Source: Liolophura sinensis
Lineage: Eukaryota > Mollusca > Polyplacophora > Chitonida > Chitonidae
Assembly: GCF_032854445.1 (NCBI RefSeq)
Contig: NC_088302.1
Location: 46,040,521 to 46,104,520 of the forward strand
Length of the DNA stretch: 64,000 bases
Reading direction: 5' to 3'
Under the pieces are notes generated by a model. That model was given only the letters and a program-made list of their open reading frames with translations, did not search any database and was not told the origin of the DNA. Position numbers and translations under genes: made by a program. Of the stretch, positions 39,601 to 49,099 are shown one piece after another. Position 1 is the stretch's first letter; each line of letters begins with the position of its first letter.

Positions 39601-39781
39601 AGATACCCATGTACATCGTGTGGCCATCCTCTTACCTGTCCACCATCACCTGCTAATGAAGATTGAACCTGTGGACGGGAGAGTGATCATACACACTGCC
39701 ACGGATCTCTGGGAAATTTTGGGGGTTTTACAGACGTTTTTAGACAATTTACACGACGAGGGTACTGGAGATCATTCTTGA
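21604..39781 (+). CDS. AP5B1: AP-5 complex subunit beta-1
   Basis: Twenty-six exons join in continuous phase from the ATG at 21604 to TGA at 39779-39781, giving 934 residues; human AP5B1 is about 880. Family matches run in the same order along the whole protein: LLELEISYP (exon 4), the SPIVFKPVLLQYL region (8-9), LLQHFMFALNHP (10), TLNFLQRVLEWAP (15), DRARFYYALLTG (16), VHLSCLLPSG (22), the YSCQLEPVDVRFEDYF region (24) and the C-terminal VAILLP (26). The N-terminal two thirds is helical-repeat-like and the C-terminal third beta-rich, as in large adaptin subunits. In vertebrates AP-5 (beta5, zeta, mu5, sigma5) works with SPG11 and SPG15 at late endosomes and lysosomes. The donor of exon 2 (CAA/gtagcc) is weak. 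Introns 5 and 25 hold tandem copies of splice junctions. Exon coordinates are in the two exon-map entries. Confidence 0.93.
22985..23165 (+). repeat. Decayed SINE-like repeat in AP5B1 intron 3
   Basis: The text gtttttgaatccagct recalls a B box. It is followed by ggtttcctccaagttctctc and a second tttcctcc, a pattern common in old tRNA-derived SINEs. It is too decayed to assign to the main SINE family here. Confidence 0.4.
23960..26090 (+). repeat. 46-bp splice-donor minisatellite filling AP5B1 intron 5
   Basis: About 45 copies of a 46-bp unit occupy nearly the whole intron between exons 5 and 6. The left block (to about 24990) has units like gccctggcagccctggttac, then cacaggtgactggtgagtgg and ttatgt. 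These align with the end of exon 5 and its donor: gccctggctgccctggttac, then atcaggtgacaagtaagtg, at 23928-23966. The right block has units like gtgccctgacagacctaatt, then acttcagggaacaggtgagc and tgtaat, also 46 bp. It includes a 229-bp higher-order repeat of five units (25421-25649 against 25650-25878). Most units carry a donor-like GGTGAGT or GGTGAGC. The array therefore appears to have grown from the exon-intron boundary itself. Confidence 0.93.
26476..26735 (-). mobile_element. Near full-length SINE in AP5B1 intron 7
   Basis: On plus it starts with tttatttatttatttcatag, continues with gccagcattgtggttggtgg and the segment caggtcttcctacttacgac, and ends in the tRNA-like head (ctgaacttgtactcacag, then tgctacccactaggccacac). 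The insertion ends about 110 bp before the exon 8 acceptor. Confidence 0.85.
27115..27275 (+). repeat. Dispersed repeat, second family, copy 1
   Basis: It lies in AP5B1 intron 8. It shares ordered text with 28130-28395: catatctaa-atttt-atat-agcaatctt-gggctagg, tccagt, atgtaactgtg, a cactccagtg-gg segment, and gatcaacctggta. It is probably a second, older SINE-like family. Confidence 0.6.
28130..28395 (+). repeat. Dispersed repeat, second family, copy 2
   Basis: It lies in AP5B1 intron 10 and is longer than the copy at 27115. Its 3' end reads aaagcaacgttaaacctcaa then tcattcagtcaat, the kind of tail seen in several invertebrate SINEs. It has no coding potential. Confidence 0.6.
30777..31171 (+). 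repeat. 44-bp tandem array in AP5B1 intron 14, nine copies
   Basis: Nine units at 44-bp spacing (one or two bases lost in some) read ctcttaagtggcccctgtaa, then ggttgatgaatcagtcaaaa and tcaa. Each includes a gtaagg string that looks donor-like. Unlike the arrays at 23960 and 43291, I could not match the unit to a neighbouring exon edge. Confidence 0.9.
33640..33735 (+). repeat. Degenerate SINE 3' part in AP5B1 intron 17
   Basis: The text cagtgaaatacagcataaaa then caccaatgaaataaataaat matches the SINE 3' end with its central part decayed. Confidence 0.5.
35160..35303 (+). mobile_element. SINE copy in AP5B1 intron 20
   Basis: It reads gatggtcgtgggtttcctct, then ggctctgcccggtttcctct and caccaatcaatcagataaat with an aaataaataaa tail. 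The tRNA-like head is missing. It is the sense orientation relative to AP5B1. Confidence 0.8.
35538..35605 (-). repeat. Short decayed SINE 3' fragment
   Basis: The text tttatttatttatttgattg then caagaattttgctatg keeps only the tail-proximal part of the SINE, in AP5B1 intron 21. Confidence 0.45.
38873..39062 (-). mobile_element. SINE copy in AP5B1 intron 25
   Basis: It starts on plus with tttatttatttgattggtat, includes gacagcattatcctgggagg, and reaches the head edge (agcatgagctggacttgaac then tcacagcgaca). It lies about 540 bp upstream of the exon 26 acceptor used and close to the triplicated acceptor. Confidence 0.82.
39199..39400 (+). mobile_element. Dispersed ~210-bp element in AP5B1 intron 25
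   Basis: It is the reverse complement of the copies at 9650, 54082 and 55862. It begins near gcctaattctgcctaatcca, passes through gcatttacatgg, ggaataaaaccc and cactgtcgtcgctgctctag, and ends near gtagtctcttatat. It ends just before the first repeated acceptor unit. Confidence 0.65.
39411..39634 (+). repeat. Triplicated 73-bp unit carrying the last AP5B1 acceptor
   Basis: Three almost perfect copies each hold 41 bases of intron end (caaaacctgaaactaaacat to tgtatttttag) plus the first 32 bases of exon 26 (atacccatgtacatcgtgtg onward). The acceptor AG dinucleotides end at 39456, 39529 and 39602. Only the third leads to the conserved AP5B1 C-terminus. The first ends at a stop at 39569 and the second at 39666, both after frameshifted tails. 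Confidence 0.93.
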
Positions 39782-40715
39782 TGTTGAATTGAAATGTTCA
39801 AATAACACTGAATCACTGGATTCAATAGTTTCCTTCACAGGCATGTGTGACATGCAGTGTTTGAAATCCAATCATCCATTCTTCTACTTCATCTTTTTTT
39901 GTATTTATGCAAGGATTCGCTAACAAAGATGGCGTCCATCACTGAAAGAGATTCGTTTTCATCCGAGCGTCATGCTTGAGTAAGTTAAATGAAGACAACA
40001 ATAATGATTTAGTGGACAGGAGGTTAAGAAAGACGGATGAAATAAGGAATATGGAAATAAGGAAGGATGAAGACAAGAATAGATCACGCACTCATCACTT
40101 TACCGAAAAAAAGCATTTATTGACAAGACTATATGTAACAATCATGTAAAAGATATATAAAATTAAAAGTGTCCATTGGAATGTGTTATATTTATCTGTA
40201 ACTCATGTGTATGTACATGGTCTTTATGTGATACAAGTAAGTATATGATTGTCAATGCAACTCAGGAAAGATTTCGTAATGTCAGGATCCTGGCAGTCCT
40301 GAACGTTGTTACGGGCTCTCGGTGGCAAGGTCAAGGTGGTGTGTCAGGTACCTAACAAACGGCATTGATGGAAACCGAGCACCTGCAAACCTCACTGTCA
40401 TTGTATACACTAAACAGTATTCAGTACAGGACTCAACGCCAATGAATTAAAGAAGTGCAAGCAATGTTGACATTCCACGGACGGTGGGACAATCTTTCAA
40501 TACACCGTTAATTCAATGCGTTGGATCCAAAGAACCATAGTACCTGTATATGCAAATGGAATAATGGGATAGGAAACGCAATATTGTGTGATGGGCTCAT
40601 TATAAAGCCGTGCCATTCCTCTCGGAAACAAAAGCAGTGGAGTTGTGACAAAAAACTGCCACGATTCGACTGATGTAATGTGATACTGATTGCGTGTTCC
40701 CGATTGTAATAAAAC
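39782..40715 (+). other. Probable AP5B1 3' UTR and intergenic sequence
   Basis: No exon, RNA gene or clear repeat is seen after the AP5B1 stop. A purine-rich stretch with repeated gaaataagga lies near 40040. I did not find an unambiguous AATAAA close to the stop. Confidence 0.4.
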
Positions 40716-40972
40716 TTTCTGATGGTATGAGCGTTCCTCCTCACATGATTAAAACTCAATGATGATATAGGCGTTCTGCCTCACACGATTTAAACCCAGT
40801 GAGCTTTCCTCCTCACACGATTAAAACCCACTGATGGTGTGAGCTTTCCTCCTCACACGATTAAAACCCACTGATGGCATAAGCGTTCCTCCTCACACAA
40901 TTAAAATCCAGAGCTCCTCCTGGCACGATTAAACCCCACTTATGGTATAAGCATTTCTCCTCACACGAATCC
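40716..40972 (+). repeat. 39-bp minisatellite between AP5B1 and the otopetrin gene
   Basis: About six imperfect copies of a unit reading gcgttcctcctcacacgatt, then aaaacccactgatggtata. Some copies are shortened by about 10 bases. It sits between the two convergent genes. Confidence 0.8.
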
Positions 40973-41835
40973 CAAAGTCTGTAAGAAAGAACATGCTCTT
41001 TGTAGATTTGTCATGCAAGGTGGATTGACTTAACACACACATTCATCTATTTGTCAGTTAAGTTGTAGAAAACGATAATGTTAACACGAAGCATTTGATG
41101 ACATTCAGGAGTCCTATTTGTCACTTCAAGGAAACCGCAAACACTGCCTACAGGGTCTCCGTATATCTTTATGATTAGAAGATCAGTTTCGCGAAAACCT
41201 AAGGAAACGACTTTCTGTGTGTGGTATTATACTTTCCATTTGAATGGCTGGCCGATTGGAACATGCCCTTAACACAAGAAACAAGGATGTGTGTATGTGT
41301 ATACAACACATTAGATTGTTATTTTCGTAAAAACGTAGACATTAGTTTTTAAATAATCAAAACATTGATATTATGATACAAAACCAGACCTGTACATGTG
41401 TACTGGCCAGTAATCCTACCACAATGCTACAGATGGTTCCCAGGAGTCGGAAATAGGTTATGTGCATGCCTATTGAATTGTGAATTGATGGGTCTTAGTG
41501 TCGTCATGTACCGATCATAATTTCCTGCCACGGGAAATTGAAAACAACTATACCATAATGTATCAAGCCTTCTGTTAAAAGGCAGATAATTTCTGTGCGA
41601 GGATGGAAAATCGCATAATAATGAAAGGAATGTTTTAATGTGAGGAACTTCCCGCCTAAAATGCAAGGTATTACGCTGCAGTACTTGTGAAATGTGTATT
41701 ACGTCTTTGCCTTATTATAGCTCAGCTATACATATACTTTCACGTATTATAGAAACAAACAAGAAAGTATCAAAACCAAAGGCGGGTTATGTTCGCATTG
41801 TACGTGTTACATGTATCTTAATATCCACAGGAGGA
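40973..41835. other. Intergenic / 3' flank of the otopetrin gene
   Basis: Nothing recognisable. It probably contains the otopetrin 3' UTR on the minus strand. Confidence 0.4.
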
Positions 41836-44800
41836 TTAATTTTTCCAGGCCCCTTTCCAGATATTAGACAAACAGACCGTGGAATGGAAACGGAAAAATA
41901 TGGCAAGAGGAATGGAAATGTGTGAGAGAATGTTCCAGGCTAACGCTCCGTAGTAATGCATCTGTACAGGATTAGCCACTGTTCTCTCCGCCTCAAATGT
42001 GTTGATGCACCACATAGCAATGTTAGTGATCAGTAAAAACGTGACATATTCCCGGCCACTCTTTTGTCGACCCTGCTCGGCAGTTCTCGTACATCTCCGG
42101 AGACCGTCCAGCACGAACATGGTTTGTATGGTGGACTGGGTGATACCCAGAAGACAGGCAGCGATGCTGAGGCGACTTGCAAACTGCTCCTTGTCAAATA
42201 TAGCCGCAACAATACTGAGCATCTGGAACATGTAATCTCCTGTCAGGGAGATAAGAATCAATACTTCTTCAAAATCTGTGTCGCGCGTAACGTTGAAACG
42301 AAGATAGCGCATACGTGTTGCCGCTATTACCACAGCTATGGTGGACAATGTGAACAGAGTTATTTCTGACAAGTACTCCACCATAATTGCTGACCGATTG
42401 TACGTAGGAGTTTTAACGAGGACGAAAAACACGACCATAGTGATGATAGTGCCGACGAGGATGAGGATTCCCAGGAAGAGGCCTCTGCTGGACTTTGAGC
42501 AGTCCACACGGAGGCGATGAACCACAGCTCTATCGTCTTTGTCGTCCTCAGATTTGATGGCCATCACACGTTTACCGATGTTCTTCCACAACGTGTACAC
42601 GATTCCTGAAACAGATATTGAGAGAACTTTTGAAAAAGAAAATTCCATGTCTCGTGCACTGTTTTGAACAACATGAATCTTATCTGAACATTCCGCTATA
42701 TACCATTCATATTTTTTGAAATACAATGGTTAGTCACTTGATAATGATCCCGGCATGAGGATCGAAAGCTTGTGAAACCTTTTACATTTACGTGGTAGTG
42801 CCTCGACTTCATTATTATTATTATGAATCATGGAAGAGTTGGTCATATCATTTCAGTTTAAACCCATCTATATTGAAAAAATGTGACAGATGATGTGATT
42901 CTTTTAGTGGTACGGACTAGGAACATACAATAACATCGCGGCTCTTCTGGACAACAGTTATTTCTATGTAGCTGCCGAAGGGCAGTCGTTCAATGCGGGC
43001 GCACTGGTTTCCTGCTCCCATAAACTTGACCGCCACCTTATTGTATTACTGGAAATATTTGGACAAACCACGTTCAACACCCAATTATATAAAAAAATAA
43101 TATCGCAACGTGTGAACTGTTCTGTGATTTAAATCTTCTATGGTGCAAATTTTATGGAACATAGACCAGTGGCATTTTTACCCCACTCGGCGTTTCCAAA
43201 CGGTTGCTACAAATCGTAATTCAAGAAAGCAGCTTGACACATATGCATGATATATCTAACTTTTAAATTGTTCGTGTATTTCTACCCACATTATCATGTA
43301 CCTGCATAAATCAAGCTGTATTCTATGGAGCAGGGATGCAGATAGGGGCTGACCCGCACATTATCACGTACCAGCACAAATCAAGCTGTATTTTATGGAG
43401 CAGGGATGCAGGTACGGGCTGACCCACACATTATCACGCAGCTCCACAAATCAAGCTGTATTCTATGGAGCAGGGATACAGGTACGGGCTGACCCACACA
43501 TTATCACGTACCAGCACAAATCAAGATGTATTCTATGGAGCAAGGATACAGGTACGGGCTAACCCACACATTATCACATACCTGCACAAATCAAGCTGTA
43601 TTCTATGGAGCAGGGATACAGGTACGGGCTGACCCACACATTATCACATACCTGCACAAATCAAGCTGTATTCTATGGAGCAGGGATACAGGTACGGGCT
43701 AACTGTTTCCAGGACACTCAGCATTAGCTGGCTGGTCTTACAGTCAAAGTGAGTCCCCACGACCGGAAGAACTGGGGAAGGAAAACTTCTCTCTGAAAGA
43801 CAAAATCTTTATGAAACAGGATGTAAATGATTTGAGGAAAGTTACTGATAAAAAATATTTTTGCTTGTGGCAAGAATATATATTGACTTGTAGATCTGTT
43901 TCTCTTAACTGGAAATCGTTTCAGTTAGACAAGAAAAACTGTTTTGTGTTAGAGACTGCGACCCTAGTACAATTTGAGTAGAGTTTTCAGAAAACCGAGA
44001 CAGCGAGTCAGGTGAAGTTCATAAATTACAATCTGTTAAGACCCCAAGACACGCTGGGTCTGATTCATATGACTACATATAACTGTGAGCCTATATGTGT
44101 TTGAATAAGCACGCTTTACGAGCCCCACACAAAATGTGCTTTGAAGAAAGTGTCGTTTTACACACGTAATTTGAATGTTTCAACTGACTTTGGGAGGGGA
44201 GACATTATCTATTTCAAAAATGGACAGTATGAAAAAACATCCCCCAAAACAAGAACAACGCTGGCCTGATCGTTGTTAAATACATTACTTTTGAATCTTG
44301 ATCAAAAAATGGTTAGGATAATCGGTCTATAGTTCGGGTCATGGTGGACCATATCAAACTAAAGCGTAGTGTGGGTTAAAATGTTTTGAGGAAAAGGGTA
44401 ATGAGTTGTTAACACATATGCTTGTAAACTGTACCTTAAGATATCCACGATAAGCTTTTGATATCTATGTACCTGTATTTTACAGCATAATCCCAAACAG
44501 GATTGTATATGGCAAGGGGTTCGCATATGAAATAGGAGATCAAACCGTGAAATTTAAACCAAAATCTGAACGAAGTCAAAAGCGAAGGGTCAGACGAACG
44601 TACCCGATAGTTTAAAACTATGCCAAGCAATGAATTATGATAAGGGATTCTCATACCAAATCTGAGACCAATCCTTCATGCCGGAAGGAGGATATCGCAC
44701 AGTAACAAGGATTTGAACAACCGGACAGACGGATGATCCTGAATACAGAAGTAATCCCAAGCAAAGCTCCATTACAAGAAATTCACATACCAACTATGAT

Positions 44801-47800
44801 ATGAATCCAGCAAATCGGAGTGAATGTAAGGTGCGGAAACCAACACAATCAGAAGGACAGATGGAAAAACGGACGGAAGGACAGACGGACGGATAGGCTG
44901 CCCTCTTTGTACAAAGGTATACAGACACGGTTAGGTCGTTAGCTGAGGCCAGCTGAACTTTGCCGATGCGTTCACGTCCACGAAGACGTGACGAAAAACA
45001 AGAGCTGAGGTGTTATATAGCAAAAGTAGAAACTGACCATGGGTCACGTTTTGTGGATTGAGATGACTATGTTTGCGTATGAGCTGAGCTGCAGTTGTGG
45101 TCAAGTGAGCAATAGTTCCATGGATATCCACTGGTCCGTAATCTCGTCCTCGAGCGGAGACGTTAATGCTGTGGCGTCTGTTGACGTCAGCCAGCAACGT
45201 CCGGTTTGGCGTCGGCGTTGTATGCTCCTGAGAATACAGCACGGCGGCCAAATCGTGGTGGGGTGACGAGTCTATGTTTCCCAGTTGATGTAGGGTTTCC
45301 TCTACGATGGTGTTGAACCATACACAGATGTTTGTGGCCACCATGTGCATGAGGCCAAACCGGGCTATGGTCTTGTAACGGTTGATGCACATCTAGAAGA
45401 AGACAAAACGGAAACGCTTTGACAAATTTCCGAAAACAGTGTTCAGTTCAAACAATCAAAGAACTAAGAAAAAACATATATACACTTGGAAATTGGGACG
45501 GAATCAAGCAATGTGAAACATTTGCTATGCTAGTACATAACTTTTTTAAATCAAAATATATATCCCAGTTGACCTTTGGTTCGTATATTCATACGCTTCC
45601 CCTATAGCCCTTTCTATAACAGTTTCTTTAGACAATTACCACGCAAGAAACCAAACAATAAATCAGATACACCAAGCAACATGCAGAAATACTGACAAAA
45701 GAACAGGTCTGAAATCTTTCTCAGCGAGTTACAGAAAAATTAAAAATTTACCTTAGAGTTTAAGAAGACAAAGTAAAGCTGGACAAAGGTAAACATCAGG
45801 TGTACGATCGGGCGGATGGCGAAAACTGCATGTCTACAGGGATCTATTACCTCCACCTCAAAATAGTCTCCAAACTGTAGGCCGCTATGAATCATGGAAC
45901 CGATGCCAAATGCTGAAAACAATAGAGAAGAAAAAATAGAAATTATATCAAAAGAGCGAATTCTACAAGCCCTTGAACATTCTTGGTTTGACAAAGAGTG
46001 AATCCAGGCGTAGAAACCATTCCTATACCAATTTCACTGGACCTTCCTGGTCAATAATGGCAAGACCAATTTCCAAACAAACATTCAACCTTAAATGAGG
46101 AGCATATAAAGTAAGAAATTAGAGCGGATTCAGTATCTACAATCCACGGTCCTAGATTCATAGAAGTACAATGTATTTCTCAAGACAGACACTGTGCTAA
46201 TAAATAAGTTACCTGTAAACCAAAAATGTGTGATGACATGTATGATTGGGTATATACGTCTTATACTGTGTGATTATAAAAACCAAGAAACAAGTGTAAT
46301 GCATTTGAATTTTGTACAGGTTATTCAAGGTTAATTTTCGAACTGACAGTATGCTGAATTACCCACAGCACCTAGTCGGAGGTAAAAGCTTCCGGTGTTA
46401 GCGGTGGGAAAACTCGTGCTACATTATACTCCAAGCTATCACCTTTACTGGTGGAGATTAAACCCAAAATCTTGTACGTTATTCAAAATGCTGGCTTACC
46501 CACAGCACCTAGTCGGAGGTAAAAGCTTCCGGTGTTACTGTTGACTTTGTCTACTGAGACCTTTCGTTTCCGGTGTTTCTTCTTCTGACTTTGACCCGAG
46601 GGGGTCGTCTTCTTGGCGGCCCTAGTCCGTAACAGGTATGTGTACACATAGCCCAGGAAGAGGATGCTGCCACCGTACATGTAGATGTAAAACACCTGAA
46701 ATCAGAGACGTGTACACATAGCTCAAGAAGAGGATGCTGCCAACGTACATGTAGATGTACAACGCCTGAAATCAGAGACGTGTACACACAGCTCAAGAAG
46801 AGGATGCTGCCGCTGTACATGTAGATGTACAACACCTGAAATCAGAGACGTGTACAAATAGCCCAAAAAGAGGATGCTAACAACGTACATGTAGATGTAA
46901 AACACCTGAAATCAGAGACGTGTACACATAACTTAGGAAGAGGACGCTGCCGCCGTACATGTAGATGTGAAACACCTGAAATCAGAGACGTGTACAAATA
47001 GCCCAATAACAGGATGCTGCCGCCGTACATGTAAAGGTAAAACACCTGAAATCAGATACGTGCACAAATATAACCCAGAAAGATGATGCTACCGCCATAC
47101 ATGTAGATATAAAACAAGCGAACAATCGTGTGGAAAGCTACGTCATGACAGGCAAACAAATCAAGGTTAGGCCTATAGTCAGGAAGCGGTCCTGTCGCCG
47201 TGCCTGAAGGTAAAGATGTATAAAACATTGAAGTAGGAGACGCTTACCATCAGTTCATTTATATGCAAATGTGTGGCAGGCAGTGTGTGAATTTTGCACC
47301 TGATTGGGTATTTACAGGGGATCTGAAAAACTTTCTCTTCTCCGCTCTCTTTGTGTTCAGGGTGTAACAGGGTGACGGATTACTAACCATCTGTGGTGCG
47401 TAAGTGTCATGGCATTCAGGCCATCGGCTATATTAAGGAGACACATGGATATTGAAGTACTGTTGAAATGTACGTCATTGTTTATGAATCAGAACAAAAC
47501 CAAGCACCCTCCCCCCTAAAGCACATGAAGTGAGGATACCGATACACTTGAGGCTAATTATAAGAACACAGACTGGAAATGGAACAGTTGTATAGTTCGA
47601 TGTTGAACTCACCTCAAACAGAAGAGGATGCTTCTCTTGTGCGAATAATTCTGCAATAGGTAAGACTGCGCCTAAGATCGTGAGGAACATGGCATACATC
47701 CCACTGAGGATGGTGAAAATGCTCTGCCTGGAACAAGATATAGCGGAAAGCCATGGTTATGGGAAATAACAAAAAAATATTCCATGTTTCGGAGTTAACT

Positions 47801-48000
47801 CCAGTCACAGATTAAATGTTCGTGAAAAATGATTTACAATGGTCCGTCAGCTGTCTACATTAATAGGCTTTAGCGTGACATTGTCTCACCTAACAAAAAA
47901 TCATTGTAATACTGACGAGAACATTAACATAAAGTTATTCAACTCACGTGACTTCCTTGTCGATGTACAGTTCATTGGACGTCTTTTGAGGATGGATGGG
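41836..48000 (-). CDS. Otopetrin-family proton channel (N-terminus unresolved)
   Basis: Seven minus-strand exons join in phase: 48000-47948, 47727-47613, 46695-46500, 45912-45752, 45392-45038, 43792-43652 and 42605-41836 (stop TAA), giving 596 residues. Twelve hydrophobic segments can be assigned, as in otopetrins. TM1 is in the second exon, TM2 starts the third, TM3-4 are in the fourth, TM5 opens the fifth (ARFGLMHMVATNICVW), TM6 spans the sixth/seventh junction (PYLYPCSIEYSLICAG, then LWKNIGKR), and TM7-12 are in the last, ending FFRFHSTVCL. Those last motifs are family hallmarks. Otopetrins conduct protons into cells on outside acidification. The TM2-TM3 loop holds a very basic insert (KKKHRKRK). 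The first exon's acceptor (ttgcccag) is chosen because upstream sequence in that frame has a stop. Both edges of the third exon and the donor edge of the sixth are tandemly duplicated. Confidence 0.92.
43291..43700 (-). repeat. 70-bp array of an otopetrin exon end plus donor, six copies
   Basis: Units start on plus at 43291, 43361, 43431, 43501, 43571 and 43641. On the minus strand each carries about 49 bases of exon (encoding PYLYPCSIEYSLICA in the gene-proximal copy), then the donor and about 21 bases of intron (gtatgtgataatgtgtgg). The copy at 43641 is continuous with the rest of the exon, which ends at 43652. Five of six copies keep a GT after the exon-like part; the copy at 43431 has lost it. 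Reading past the first donor meets TGA within two codons of the GT. Confidence 0.93.
44410..44910. repeat. Diverged ~130-bp tandem repeat in an otopetrin intron
   Basis: Three related stretches share atcccaa-ca / tgccaagca, then a-gg-attc-cata and gatcaaacc / gagaccaat / gaatccagc. They end in acggacggaaggacagacgg text. This is an old repeat with no exon content. Confidence 0.5.
46352..46540 (-). repeat. Duplicated donor end of the third otopetrin exon
   Basis: About 50 bases around the donor at 46500/46499 (plus text acccacagcacctagtcgga then ggtaaaagcttccggtgtta) recur 137 bp further into the intron, starting at 46361 instead of 46498. The second copy keeps GTGG/gtaat, so it is a potential alternative donor. 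Confidence 0.88.
46641..47125 (-). repeat. 70-bp array of an otopetrin acceptor plus exon start, six to seven copies
   Basis: Units begin on plus at 46641, 46711, 46781, 46851, 46921, 46991 and 47061. On the minus strand each reads cgtctctgatttcag, then about 50 bases of exon coding the start of TM2 (FYIYMY, then SILFL). Intact AG acceptors precede exon-like starts at 46695, 46765, 46835, 46905, 46975 and 47045. The outermost copy has lost its acceptor. The copy at 46695 continues into the full exon. Confidence 0.93.
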
Positions 48001-49099
48001 CTGGGCAAGTCAGTTTTGGGGACTTGTGGAGGGCCAGTTGATTCCGCAATTGTCGTACCCGCAGTATACTGATCTGTACAAGGGAAAGTGTAGAGGTTTA
48101 AGGAACAAAGACACGTACGGTGTATTATTTCCAGTAACGGCAAACCTTCAAAGATGGACCAATATGAGTCAACAAAACAACGGTCACTTGTAAAAGAGTA
48201 AAAAGAAACAATGCGGCTTCAAGCTGAAAGAGAAAATCTGTAAGAAGTAAGGCCTACAGATAGCCCATCTGACATGGTGTCAAAAATACAAAGCAAGTTT
48301 ATTAAGTCTACATACAAAATGCCACCGTGACGAACAGAACGGCACGATCGTCAAGAACGACATACCAACATGCGGTTTTACTTTACTTGGGAACTTCCTG
48401 ACAATCATGTTAAAATCAAACCTCCTATTGCTCACAAATTTTCCGTATGTATAAAAATAATGTTGAAGGCAATGTTAGACGCAAGATCTGTGTACAAAAC
48501 CATGTTTATAGCCTTTATTCATTTTTAATTATCTAATTATTTTACTTTGGCAAGTTATTGGCGAATTTTCCCACGCATAACGTACTGTCTTGCCGGCTGT
48601 CTTCAACGAACGTAAGAATGCACAAACGACGCAACTGTCACCAAGGCCCCACGAACAAGCAGAGAGGGAGAATCTAAAAATTCCGTGTCTTAGGTCGGAA
48701 TTGAACTCCTACCTCATACATGGAAATACATGGAAATAAAAACACGGTAAAATGGTACTATTTTCGCTTAACTTTAAATTCTGAAAAAAAATGAAGTCTA
48801 TAAAACAACTGTAATAGGTACTGCATAACGCAATGAAATTTTATTAGCAATACGGCGAAGATCTCCAGGTAAACATGCTTGTTATATGCTGTACTAAATT
48901 TCTCAATTCGTTTGTGAAGAAATTTACGTTCAAATGTACATAAACCATTTGTTATATGCTGTAAACTTTAATCGTTTACGTTGACGTCACGCCATGTCTG
49001 CGCAGTAGATTATTTTTCAAGAATCCACAATTACGAGTTTGTGGTTTGGGTGGTGATGGGTCCCACAACTTGTACCATCTGATTGCGCCTTCGATTGGT

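Larger units (their letters stand above)
30262..39781 (+). other. AP5B1: AP5B1 exon map, exons 14-26
   Basis: Exon 14 30262-30397; 15 31381-31516; 16 32351-32457; 17 32932-33004; 18 34008-34074; 19 34514-34584; 20 34850-34923; 21 35394-35472; 22 35767-35796; 23 36637-36700; 24 37437-37613; 25 38663-38775; 26 39603-39781. Phases after exons 14 to 25 are 0, 1, 0, 1, 2, 1, 0, 1, 1, 2, 2, 1. Exon 22 is a 30-bp micro-exon kept in the family match. Exon 26 uses the third of three repeated acceptors, because only that one yields the conserved C-terminus. Confidence 0.9.

Noticed and set aside
39324..39781. Several overlapping frames near the end of AP5B1
   Set aside because: They arise from the 73-bp triplication read in different frames. 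Only the frame entered at 39603 matches AP5B1.
41999..42520. Plus-strand frames opposite the last otopetrin exon
   Set aside because: They are antisense shadows of a strongly conserved minus-strand exon.
46551..47045. Minus-strand frames across the 70-bp acceptor array taken as extra exons or a separate gene
   Set aside because: Units lack internal donors, change frame every copy and hit stops. They are duplicates of the third otopetrin exon's start.
47948..48073. Using the acceptor at 48074 for the first otopetrin exon
   Set aside because: In the frame needed to enter the next exon this longer version has an in-frame TGA. The frame that stays open does not match the phase of the next exon.
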